Of a stretch of 64,000 nt of DNA, positions 1 through 7,302 are shown in pieces; position 1 is the stretch's first letter; each line of letters begins with the position of its first letter. The notes beneath the pieces were generated by a model. That model did no database searches, was not told where the DNA came from, and saw nothing but the letters and a program-made list of their open reading frames with translations. Source of the DNA: Planctomycetota bacterium (GTDB lineage Bacteria > Planctomycetota > B15-G4). The stretch spans positions 1-64,000 of the forward strand of contig JAQWOM010000037.1 of NCBI GenBank assembly GCA_029245865.1, given 5' to 3'. Position numbers and translations under genes: made by a program.

Positions 1-255
1 CGCATTTCTGAAAAGCAATCCCGTGGCAGCCAACGAGTCGAGATTTGGCGTACAGGGAGGCGCTGCCCCCTCTTCATAAGCGCCCATGAGATCCACACCA
101 AAGTCATCCGCAAGGATGACCACAAGATTGGGCTGGGCGGGGACGATTTCGGGACGCCTGGCAACCTGCGTGTGAGCCCCAGTCAGTTGAGCAGAGCCCG
201 AACTCGTGAGCAAAACCACTGCAAGCCCAGCGACAACGAGAATGAAGCGCAACAT
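1..255 (-). CDS. Secreted sulfatase, N-terminal fragment (cut by window edge)
   Basis: Reading the minus strand from an ATG at 255 gives 85 open codons running off the left edge. Residues 1-22 form a hydrophobic signal peptide ending near SGSA. From about residue 43 the sequence NLVVILADDFGVDLMGAY matches the first strand and metal-binding Asp pair of the sulfatase/alkaline-phosphatase superfamily. CTPNLDSLAATGLLFRNA (residues 68-85) is the usual PNLDRLAxxGxxFxNA stretch of that family. The formylglycine motif (CxPxR) would lie beyond the window, so activity cannot be judged. Family knowledge: such enzymes hydrolyse sulfate esters of polysaccharides or small molecules outside the cytoplasm. 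No clear Shine-Dalgarno is visible, but no other in-frame start fits better. Confidence 0.85.
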   Translation of the reverse strand, partial: MLRFILVVAGLAVVLLTSSGSAQLTGAHTQVARRPEIVPAQPNLVVILADDFGVDLMGAYEEGAAPPCTPNLDSLAATGLLFRNA

Positions 256-414
256 AGAGAGCCCCGTGAGGAAAGCGAACTGATCGAGGTCACTCCCGCA
301 AGGAGCTCTTCAGTTCGTGAGGGTACGCCCGAAGCTTACGCCGTGACTCATGAGAGAAAGATGAGAGCCGACTCTCCGACATGACAAGCAATCCACAACA
401 CCTACCCGCTGTCT

Positions 415-2121
415 TCAGGAAAGCGGAATAGACTGCGGGTGACGGAAGTAGTTCTCAGGGTCCCACCGCCGTTTGACACTGACCAGATTGCGGTCATTGT
501 CCTTGAAGTTGCCCTTAAAGTAGAGCCAGAGAGCTTTGTCTACATCGCCTTGAAGGTGCGTACCGAGATCCCGATCGCAGTAGTTGTAGTAGCACCCATC
601 GACGGTCCCTGTCGGATCGTTAGCAGGGTTTGGAGTCCCACCGTAGTCGGCGTAAACATCTTGATACATACCGCGTATCCACCGTAAGTGAACATCTTCT
701 TGCTCCTTGAAGCCGCGGCTGTCTAATTGGCCTGGATACGAGTTGTTGTTCCAGTAAGTCTGGTATTGAAGCTTCATAATTGAAGAACGCTGCGGAATGG
801 GAGTGGCCTCCGGGGTGAGAGAATTCACGACCCCTCCATAGCTATCGACCTGCACCAGTGATTGCGACATGTCAGCCTTCGAAGGCGTGACTTGTAGCCA
901 ATGAAAGAGCGCCTCAACCTGATTGTCCGGAAATGCTTTCCGCATATACGCCGACTTATTCTTGAAGAATTGGTTGGGCCCGCTCCCGTTCAGCGTCTGC
1001 AGCGCTTCCAAAAAAGTGAGGTGCACTGCTGGCCTTTGGTTCAACAACGCCGTGTTCATGTAAGCGGGCTGCCCCGCGAAGGGTTTCTTCAGGGCTGCAA
1101 AAGGACCAACGCCAGAAAAACGCTGGGTCTCGCGAGCGATTCTTGCCTGTGCATACGCGACGTGCTCCTTAAGCGTCGTCCCAGGGGGAGAGGCGATCTG
1201 AAAGATGAGCCCCAGTTGCCCACTGCTCACGTGCTGAAGCTTCAGAAGTGAGAAGTCCGTTTCAGGCATCGTGGCGCACAAATCTGCGTAAACCTTCAGC
1301 AAGTGCCCAAACTTTGCGCGAGTGACCTGATCCCAGTCCCACGTAATCGTCCAAATCGTCGCATAGTCTGGAGCGATGGGCGGGTCTTCAAAATAGTAAC
1401 GGGCAATCACCCCAAAGTTGCCGCCCCCACCACCGGACAGTGCCCAAAAGAGATCACGTTCATCAGGGTCGCTGCTTCGTGGCGAGACGTAACGAAGTTT
1501 GGCCACTCGAGCTGCTGCATCCCACGTAACGATGTCAACGCCCGTGAGCCTATCGACGGTCAAGCCATGCATCCGAGAAAGCAGACCGTAGCCGCCGCCC
1601 GTGATATGACCACCTGCTCCGACCGAGTAACACGAACCAGCTGGCAGTGTTCTGTTGTAGGTATTCAGAAGAGTTCGATACGCCGCCCAGAGTTCGCAAC
1701 CCGCATCAACAAAATAAGCATTGTGCTCAAGGTCAAAACCGGACTGGTTCAACGCCGAGATGTCGATGACTGCCATGGTCTCGTCGTTGTAGACAAAGTT
1801 CTCGTAGCAGTGCCTCCCTGCACTGATCTTGACGTTTCTTCCATAAGTGGACAGCGCTTCTGTGACATTCTGCTCGAGCTGTTCAAAAGTCGTCGGTACG
1901 AATGCGCGGCGAAGATTTGTAGCCAACCAACGGCGATTGAAGCCTTGCCGATCACTAAGGTTCGTCGGCTTGCGTGGGCTGGATCCCAGGCGCTTGAGCC
2001 TGGTGATTTTCGGAGGCTTCTGGCGTGGCGTCATGCCCACGAGGCCTGCCGCTCCTACCGTCGCTGCAACGCCTGTCAGGAAGGCACGACGAGATTGCTT
2101 GCCCTGCGACTTGTGTGACAT
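415..2121 (-). CDS. Tat-exported FAD-linked oxidoreductase, berberine bridge enzyme type
   Basis: 568 residues. The N terminus carries a twin-arginine signal (SRRAFLTG at about 10-17, then a hydrophobic stretch), so the folded enzyme is probably exported with its flavin. A PCMH-type FAD-binding domain follows: GRHCYENF puts His104, and AGSCYSVGAGGHITGGGYG puts Cys164, at the two positions that bicovalently attach FAD in berberine-bridge-like enzymes. The C terminus has the BBE domain signature (a YYNYCDRDLG stretch and a final RWDPENYFRHPQSI). Family members oxidise sugars, alcohols or alkaloid-type substrates with O2; the substrate here is unknown. The ATG at 2121 is preceded by AAGGAG at good spacing. 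It is transcribed toward the sulfatase, 159 bases away, perhaps as a loose unit. Confidence 0.9.
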   Translation of the reverse strand: MSHKSQGKQSRRAFLTGVAATVGAAGLVGMTPRQKPPKITRLKRLGSSPRKPTNLSDRQGFNRRWLATNLRRAFVPTTFEQLEQNVTEALSTYGRNVKISAGRHCYENFVYNDETMAVIDISALNQSGFDLEHNAYFVDAGCELWAAYRTLLNTYNRTLPAGSCYSVGAGGHITGGGYGLLSRMHGLTVDRLTGVDIVTWDAAARVAKLRYVSPRSSDPDERDLFWALSGGGGGNFGVIARYYFEDPPIAPDYATIWTITWDWDQVTRAKFGHLLKVYADLCATMPETDFSLLKLQHVSSGQLGLIFQIASPPGTTLKEHVAYAQARIARETQRFSGVGPFAALKKPFAGQPAYMNTALLNQRPAVHLTFLEALQTLNGSGPNQFFKNKSAYMRKAFPDNQVEALFHWLQVTPSKADMSQSLVQVDSYGGVVNSLTPEATPIPQRSSIMKLQYQTYWNNNSYPGQLDSRGFKEQEDVHLRWIRGMYQDVYADYGGTPNPANDPTGTVDGCYYNYCDRDLGTHLQGDVDKALWLYFKGNFKDNDRNLVSVKRRWDPENYFRHPQSIPLS

Positions 2122-2344
2122 TTCCGCTCCTTCAAAACAGCCGTTGGCTGCAAATTCTGAAAAGCGGAAGCTAGCAGATATCCTAAAATTTGAACATTTA
2201 AACTCTTGTAGGGCGGACTCCTTCTACCAGAGATCGCAACCTCTCAGGGGATCTGCGCCGCATCCTGACCCAAGAATTCTGCTTTGAAGTCAGTTCACCG
2301 GAGGCGACGTATAGCGAGCGCCCCCGGTCGTCGCGGCAATGCCC

Positions 2345-2611
2345 TCAGTCGCCGGATCTTTCCGAATCCGAGGCACGTGGCAATAAACGTGTCGTTCGCC
2401 AGCGATGATGGACGAGAAGGAAAATGAATATAGCGACAAGGCTATAGCGTCCTTCGACAGTCAGGCCGTCCAGCAAGTCGCCAATGTTGGCCACGATGCC
2501 AGACGCCCCCGGGAACATAATGTCGACGAGGACAAGAACAAGAACGAGAGATGCCCCAAGGCTCCCTAGCTCATCGAGCCAGCTTCCGACAGTGCGTAAA
2601 ACCGTCCTCAT
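2345..2611 (-). CDS. Small membrane protein, paralogue of the upstream gene
   Basis: 88 residues, unrecognised family. Two hydrophobic segments are visible (about 17-34 and 56-70), separated by a short stretch with a Pro-Gly turn and INIGDLL-like sequence, and the C terminus is basic then acidic (HHRWRTTR...). It shares the order TVGxW, SL-L-hydrophobic, P, IxxIG, hydrophobic with the 76-residue protein encoded at 2719-2949, so the two look like diverged tandem duplicates. GGGGAG lies about 5-6 bases before the ATG. The repeated LVLVLVLV stretch comes from repeated CTTGTT/CTCGTC-type codons. The role is unknown; size and layout fit a small inner-membrane protein that packs with a partner. Confidence 0.6.
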   Translation of the reverse strand: MRTVLRTVGSWLDELGSLGASLVLVLVLVDIMFPGASGIVANIGDLLDGLTVEGRYSLVAIFIFLLVHHRWRTTRLLPRASDSERSGD

Positions 2612-2718
2612 GCAATCTCCCCGGCCATGGCCATGGGGACATCCTCGGTCATTCCCCCCTCCATCTCAACAGAAGCTGAGTAGATGAAGAAGCGATTGCA
2701 TGATGATCGGTCAATGCC

Positions 2719-2949
2719 TTAGGCGGAACGAGACGATGGCACCACAAGCGCGACCAGAATCAGCAGGGTGATCAGGCCATTGAGACCGCTGAACTGTGAC
2801 ACCACACCACCGATACCAGCGATCACGTTGATCGTGCTCTCTGGATAGAGCACCTGGATGATGAGGAACAGCCCAACAAGGCTACAACCGAAGGCTGTAG
2901 CAGCTCGGGCCCAATCTCCAACTGTGTCCATTGCATTTCTAGCGTTCAT
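2719..2949 (-). CDS. Small membrane protein, paralogue of the downstream gene
   Basis: 76 residues. I start it at the ATG at 2949 because GGAGGG stands about 8 bases upstream; the open frame extends further 5' to 3030 but without signal. An amphipathic N terminus (MDTVGDWARAATAFG) is followed by a transmembrane segment (about 21-34), a loop with YPES and VIAGIGG, and a second transmembrane segment (about 57-70). The same layout is seen in the next gene downstream, 107 bases away on the same strand. An AT-rich region just upstream is the likely promoter for both. Function unknown. Confidence 0.65.
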   Translation of the reverse strand: MNARNAMDTVGDWARAATAFGCSLVGLFLIIQVLYPESTINVIAGIGGVVSQFSGLNGLITLLILVALVVPSSRSA

Positions 2950-3284
2950 GACAGCTTCCCTCCAAAGTGACAACCACACCCACAAGCTCCCCGCATGCAG
3001 GCATCTACTAGAGACGGCGTAGCAAATCATTTGCTCTCACAACAAAAAACTTATGAAAACTGTTTCCTCAAATCACATGCCTCTATATGAAACAAAATTA
3101 AGATTCATTAAGGCTCGGAGCCCTTCCCACCGACACTCAAATGCATGGAGCGCTTGACATGTAAAGTCGAACGCTTCGCCCGGGCCACTGCTCGACTCCC
3201 GCAGAAAGACTGACCCTTTCTCACTTTTCAGTCCGTGAGCAGCCCATGATCAAGAGTGCGCAACCTCTGCGCCCGGGCCGGCCC
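2950..3284. other. AT-rich intergenic region, probable promoter of the small membrane-protein pair
   Basis: This 335-base gap holds no credible gene. The part from about 3030 to 3115 is clearly AT-rich against the GC-rich surroundings, with runs such as ACAAAAAACTTATGAAAAC and AAACAAAATTAAGATTCATTAA. On the minus strand it lies 80-170 bases upstream of the small membrane protein gene, where a promoter would be expected. I cannot name clear -35 and -10 hexamers. The part from 3120 to 3284 shows nothing notable. Confidence 0.4.
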
Positions 3285-4181
3285 TTACCAGCTTCCGCGA
3301 AATCCCGAGAGCTTCTCAAGCCTCTCGCGTTCACCATCAAAGTGCGGGCTCAGCAGTTTCCGATCGGCCTCACTGAGCGGCGGTATGCTCCGAGTGATAC
3401 TTCCTTTGATCCACCGGTGACTCCATTCCGGCGCCAGGCGAGCAACAAATCGCGCCACACCCTCGAGGCGATCATTGGTTCCGAGAAAACTTCGCAGAGC
3501 ATTCCCAGACCGGCTGTATTGGAAAGACTGGTTACGACGACCAGGATCTTCTAACTGCACGCAATCCGGATCGAGACCCAAGAAAGCGAGACAACCCTTG
3601 GCGACCTGAACCGGCTGTTCGACAAGGTCTTTGAAGTCCACCAGATGAAACCGGTCCAGTGAAAAGTGCTCGAGCCACACCGCCAAGCGCTCTGAATAGA
3701 GACCTGCGCCGACGTAGCTGCGCCGCTCGCGGATTGCTTGCCCGAGCTCGCGGCTCTCACGCCCCTGACGCCGCTCGTGCCAATACGCCGAGTAGGCACG
3801 ATCGACCGGGTCACGCAACACGTAGATAAAAAGCGCTTCCGGTGAGTATTCGTGAACACGTTGAACTGTGTCCACATCCCACGTCGCATCCCATGCTGCG
3901 GGAAGCATGGCGTAACTCGTGGATCCATCGAGCCACATCTCGACGTCATCTCGGGCAAAAAGGCTTCGGTACCAGTCGATGCCGCGATCGAAATTGACCG
4001 AGAAATACTGGGGTTCTTCCGGGACGCAAACCTCCAGGTCCGGATGCTGCTTGAGCAAAGCTGTCAGAGTCGTCGTCCCCGACTTCTGGGCACCAACCAG
4101 GTACGCCATGCGGGGTCGATCGAGAGGGCGGGTAGAAAGAGTGTCGGTCACGCTTCTACGGTCACGAGAGAATTCATCCAA
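3285..4181 (-). CDS. Sulfotransferase domain protein
   Basis: About 290 residues, cytoplasmic, PAPS-dependent sulfotransferase family. The 5'-phosphosulfate loop is VGAQKSGTTTLTALLKQHP (about residues 30-48) and the 3'-phosphate-binding segment is YVLRDPVDRAYSAYWHER with the expected Arg and Ser. EEPQYFS after the first helix is typical of the heparan/carbohydrate sulfotransferase-like branch. It would transfer sulfate from PAPS to a hydroxyl or amine of a carbohydrate or lipid; the acceptor is unknown. The start is uncertain: 4181 is a TTG, an in-frame GTG lies at 4151 and an ATG at 4109 just before the P-loop; none has a good ribosome site. No immediate operon partner. Confidence 0.88.
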   Translation of the reverse strand: MDEFSRDRRSVTDTLSTRPLDRPRMAYLVGAQKSGTTTLTALLKQHPDLEVCVPEEPQYFSVNFDRGIDWYRSLFARDDVEMWLDGSTSYAMLPAAWDATWDVDTVQRVHEYSPEALFIYVLRDPVDRAYSAYWHERRQGRESRELGQAIRERRSYVGAGLYSERLAVWLEHFSLDRFHLVDFKDLVEQPVQVAKGCLAFLGLDPDCVQLEDPGRRNQSFQYSRSGNALRSFLGTNDRLEGVARFVARLAPEWSHRWIKGSITRSIPPLSEADRKLLSPHFDGERERLEKLSGFRGSW

Positions 4182-4236
4182 AGCAGATCTTGGTGTGATT
4201 CGCGTTCAACCATCCGGCTCAATGGATTTGCTCAAC

Positions 4237-4818
4237 CTAACCGAAAAGCAGGTAAGCCGTAGGATTGTCCGAGAGGAATGGGTTCCAGCCCGCCTCGGCG
4301 AAGACTGCAATGGCATTGATCAGAATCACAATCCAGAACAACCAGAGCACCCACTTGGAAAGAATCGACGGGTGCTTCGGAGTGATCGGTACGTCTTGGC
4401 GAATGAAAATAAGGTGAATCCCTGCGTCGACCAACAGAGCGACAAAGACTAACAACGCCCATGTGTAGAGATGCAATCCGAAGACGGGGCTCCCATAGCC
4501 CACGTCTCCGGGCTGAATGTGAAGCAGGATCTGCCGAATCGAAATAGCACTGCCAAGGATTGCGCCGAGAACGGTCATACCGAACGCGCATGTAAAGTCT
4601 CGCGGATCAACCCGGGAATGGCGATGCCCCACGGCAATCATCCAGGCAGGACCGAGAGCAGCAAGCATCATCGCCATGCGCTGCAGAATGCAGAGAGGGC
4701 AGGGGAACTCACCCGCAGCAAATTGCACGACGAACGCGCCGATCAACACAGCCGTCACGACAAGCACCGTGAGGTGTGCCGTGATGTAGCTGACGTGGCG
4801 TAAGAGCTGGGGGTTCAC
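4237..4818 (-). CDS. DsbB-like disulfide bond formation protein
   Basis: 193 residues from a GTG at 4818 that overlaps the stop codon of the upstream small gene as GTGA; the longer frame back to 4881 would overlap that gene by 67 bases. There are several transmembrane segments. FPCPLCILQRMAM after the first one is the DsbB CxxC motif used to pass electrons from a periplasmic thiol oxidase to quinone. The region where E. coli DsbB has its second Cys pair reads IQPGDVGYGSPVFGLHLYTW and has no cysteine. A branch of DsbB-like proteins shows the same pattern, so the electron path may differ. About 50 extra C-terminal residues follow, with another hydrophobic segment. Inner membrane; the partner is inferred to be the small upstream protein. 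Confidence 0.85.
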   Translation of the reverse strand: MNPQLLRHVSYITAHLTVLVVTAVLIGAFVVQFAAGEFPCPLCILQRMAMMLAALGPAWMIAVGHRHSRVDPRDFTCAFGMTVLGAILGSAISIRQILLHIQPGDVGYGSPVFGLHLYTWALLVFVALLVDAGIHLIFIRQDVPITPKHPSILSKWVLWLFWIVILINAIAVFAEAGWNPFLSDNPTAYLLFG

Positions 4819-4973
4819 AGGCTGATGTTCAGCGGGTCGGTCGCGTGGTGCAGAAAAAGAAGTGCAATCGCCACCCAGCATGCGAAGAAGAGCGAGAGCG
4901 TCACCCAGCGCTTATCTCGAAGCCCAGATAAGCCCATCGCCAAGAGCATGAAAAAGATGAGGGAAGCAACCAT
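4815..4973 (-). CDS. 52-residue membrane protein, DUF5993-like, translationally coupled to the DsbB-like gene
   Basis: Not obvious from ORF length, but a clean 52-codon frame: starts MVASLIFFMLLAMGLSG and ends HHATDPLNISL. It has two hydrophobic helices split by a basic turn (LRDKRW) and a conserved-looking HHATDPL end. From memory of the family, small DUF5993 proteins with an HHATD-type C terminus sit next to dsbB-like genes, and this matches in size, sequence and place. Its TGA overlaps the GTG of the downstream gene, so the two are almost surely co-translated. Likely a small subunit or stabiliser of the DsbB-like protein; that role is inference. The ribosome site is weak (GGTAAGA). Confidence 0.75.
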   Translation of the reverse strand: MVASLIFFMLLAMGLSGLRDKRWVTLSLFFACWVAIALLFLHHATDPLNISL

Positions 4974-5066
4974 GGCGTTTGATCTTACCCAACAGGCTTC
5001 ATGGATCCGTACAGGAACTACGTGACAGAGCGAGATGTCCTGTTGCGAGAGTCTGCAAAAAGCGCA

Positions 5067-5672
5067 TCAGGCCCGCCTGTCGCTCGAATCCCCGCACGCG
5101 AGTCGCTGAGCAAGCGCGTCCCAGTTCACAACCTTCCAAAAAGCATCGAGATAAGCGCCGCGGTCGTTGCGGTAATCGATGTAGTAGGCATGCTCCCACA
5201 CGTCACAGGTCAGCAGCGGTAAGCACTGCCTACGCATCGGATTCACCTCATCGTGCGTTGCCATGACCTCAAGCTCGCCACTCTGGTTTTGCACCAACCA
5301 AGCCCAACCCGACCCGAAGTGCCCGAGCGCGGCTTTCGTGAATTCGTCGCGGAACGCCTTTACATCGCCAAAACATTCGCTGAGCGCATCGGCAAGTGGT
5401 TGAGGTGGGTCACCTCCACCCTTCGCGCTGAGCCCGTTGAAAAAGAACTCATGGTTCCACGCTTGCTCCGCATTACGCCGAACAGCGCCCTCTGGCCCGC
5501 AAACGAGCTGCTCAAGAGTTGGCGTCTCTCCCTTTCTCTTCGCGAGCAAGTCATTCAGATTATGCACGTATTTGGCGTGATGCTTGTCGTGATGAAATCG
5601 AAACGTCTCAGCACTTATATGTGGCTCAAGAGCCTCGTAAGCAAATGGCAGTGGCGGAAGTTCAAAGCTCAC
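5067..5672 (-). CDS. sodB: Superoxide dismutase, iron type
   Basis: 201 residues from a GTG at 5672, chosen because GAGGAG lies 6 bases upstream and because it gives the standard N terminus MSFELPPLPF. The open frame continues 73 codons further 5' but that part is not SOD-like. Metal ligands are all present: His27 (FRFHHDKHH), His74 (WNHEFFFNG), Asp157 and His161 (CDVWEHAYYIDYRND). Gln70 just before AWNH is the active-site glutamine position of Fe-type enzymes. Cytoplasmic enzyme converting superoxide to O2 and H2O2. It stands alone on the minus strand, upstream of the DUF5993/DsbB-like pair, and is divergent from the arylsulfotransferase gene. Confidence 0.95.
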   Translation of the reverse strand: MSFELPPLPFAYEALEPHISAETFRFHHDKHHAKYVHNLNDLLAKRKGETPTLEQLVCGPEGAVRRNAEQAWNHEFFFNGLSAKGGGDPPQPLADALSECFGDVKAFRDEFTKAALGHFGSGWAWLVQNQSGELEVMATHDEVNPMRRQCLPLLTCDVWEHAYYIDYRNDRGAYLDAFWKVVNWDALAQRLACGDSSDRRA

Positions 5673-5814
5673 GAATGGCTCCTCATTTCTATGTGCAGAT
5701 CGAGATCCTTTTTCAGTCGTAAGAAAGATGCTGCGCAATCGAGCCGCTGCAGTCAAAGCCTGTCGTGCCACAGAGTGCGAGCCCACGACCAAACACATTG
5801 AGTAGAATACTCGC

Positions 5815-7281
5815 ATGCCATACCGCTTCACTCTCGCCAGAGCATGGATCTTCTTGGCGCTTATGGGCCTCGCCACACACGCCCAGGACAACGTGCGCCC
5901 CGAGGGTCTCGTCGCCCATGAGAACGGAGCTTTCGACGGCTACACGCTGATCGCCCCACTGCGCTCGAACTCAATCTTCCTACTCAACATGGCTGGCGAG
6001 GAAGTTCACCGCTGGGACCTGGAGCACACCCCTGGAGCTTCAACCTACTTCCTCGAAAACGGGCACTTGCTGCGCTGCGCACGAGTCCCTGACAACCCCG
6101 TTTTTCGAGGGGGCGGGATTGGCGGCCGAATCCAAGAGATCGACTGGGACGGCAAGCTCATCTGGGATTACCAACTCGCGGATGAACACATCACGCAACA
6201 CCACGACTGCGCCCCCATGCCGAATGGCGATGTCCTTGTCATCGTGTGGGAGCGGCTCCCTGCAGGAGTTGCAGAAGAAGCGGGACGCGACCCTTCGACT
6301 CTCAGCGAACACGGCATGTGGCCCGATGCGATTCTTCAGCTCAGGCCCGTTCGGCCGAACGGCGCCGAGGTCGTCTGGGAATGGCATGCCTGGGACCATC
6401 TGATCCAAGACCACGACCCGAACCAGGCAAACTATGGGGTCGTCTCTGACCATCCGGAACGCATCAATTTAAACGCCGACCTTCTCACACCACCACCGCC
6501 TCCAGCAGAAGCACGCCGACGCGCGGCAGAAATGGAGGCGCTGGGCTACATCGGCGGTCAGCCCGAGAGAGATCACCCCGACGGCAAGACCGCCGAAAAG
6601 CCACGGCCCAACGGCGACTGGCTGCACACGAATTCGATTTCCTATCACCCAGATCTCGACCTGATCTTGCTGAGTTCCCCACGCTTGCACGAGATCTGGG
6701 TGATTGATCACTCCACAACGACTGAAGAGGCTGCCGGCAAGACCGGCGGGCGCTGGAAGCACGGCGGTGATCTTCTTTATCGCTGGGGCAACCCTGCGGC
6801 TTATGGGCAAGGCCGCCCCAAAGATCAACGCCTCTTTAGCCAGCACGATGCACGTTGGCTACATGGCCCTGGCGATGACTTACGGCTAACGATCTTCAAC
6901 AACGGGAGAGGGCGCCCAGGTGGCAATGCATCCTCTGTCGACGAGCTTCGCTTGCCCTTTGACCGCGAGCTTGGTTTTCACCGCGGAGAGGGCAAACCTT
7001 TCGGTCCCCTTCGTTCGTCATGGACCTACCGCGACGACGACAACTTCTTTGCGTCATTTATCTCCGGAGCACAGCGCCTACCGAACGGCAACACACTCGT
7101 GTGCTCAGGACCAGAAGGCCGCGTCTTTGAAGTGACACCCGGCGGGCGCATCGTCTGGGATTACTGGAACACGCACAAAGGTGAAAAGCGAGGCCAAGGT
7201 GATGGAGCACGCCTTCCGGCTCACGCACTGTTTCGTGCGACTCGCATTGCAGCTGACCATCCCGGGCTGACTCATCTCTAG
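5815..7281 (+). CDS. Secreted arylsulfotransferase-family beta-propeller protein
   Basis: 488 residues. A signal peptide spans about 1-23 (hydrophobic, ends THAQD). The rest is built from repeated blade-like units with W-D/G-G motifs (EEVHRWDLEHTPGASTYFLENGHLL, IDWDGKLIWDY, PGGRIVWDYWNT), and HHDCAPMPNGDVLVIVWE matches the conserved His region of the ASST/Arylsulfotran family. Family knowledge: PAPS-independent enzymes that move sulfate between phenolic donors and acceptors in the periplasm, though many homologues are uncharacterised. It has its own promoter region shared with divergent sodB and is convergent with the permease gene. Confidence 0.82.
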   Translation: MPYRFTLARAWIFLALMGLATHAQDNVRPEGLVAHENGAFDGYTLIAPLRSNSIFLLNMAGEEVHRWDLEHTPGASTYFLENGHLLRCARVPDNPVFRGGGIGGRIQEIDWDGKLIWDYQLADEHITQHHDCAPMPNGDVLVIVWERLPAGVAEEAGRDPSTLSEHGMWPDAILQLRPVRPNGAEVVWEWHAWDHLIQDHDPNQANYGVVSDHPERINLNADLLTPPPPPAEARRRAAEMEALGYIGGQPERDHPDGKTAEKPRPNGDWLHTNSISYHPDLDLILLSSPRLHEIWVIDHSTTTEEAAGKTGGRWKHGGDLLYRWGNPAAYGQGRPKDQRLFSQHDARWLHGPGDDLRLTIFNNGRGRPGGNASSVDELRLPFDRELGFHRGEGKPFGPLRSSWTYRDDDNFFASFISGAQRLPNGNTLVCSGPEGRVFEVTPGGRIVWDYWNTHKGEKRGQGDGARLPAHALFRATRIAADHPGLTHL

Positions 7282-7302
7282 AGCCGCGAACGCACACGGC
7301 TC
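7281..7302. terminator. Weak hairpin between convergent genes
   Basis: GAGCCG (7281-7286) pairs with CGGCTC (7297-7302) around a 10-base loop, exactly at the meeting point of two convergent genes and partly inside their stop codons. TCATTTC follows on the plus strand. The short stem and lack of a real U-run make this only a candidate. Confidence 0.35.

Noticed and set aside
1303..2118. 271-codon plus-strand frame opposite the flavoenzyme gene
   Set aside because: It is antisense to a clearly coding gene and its translation resembles no protein.
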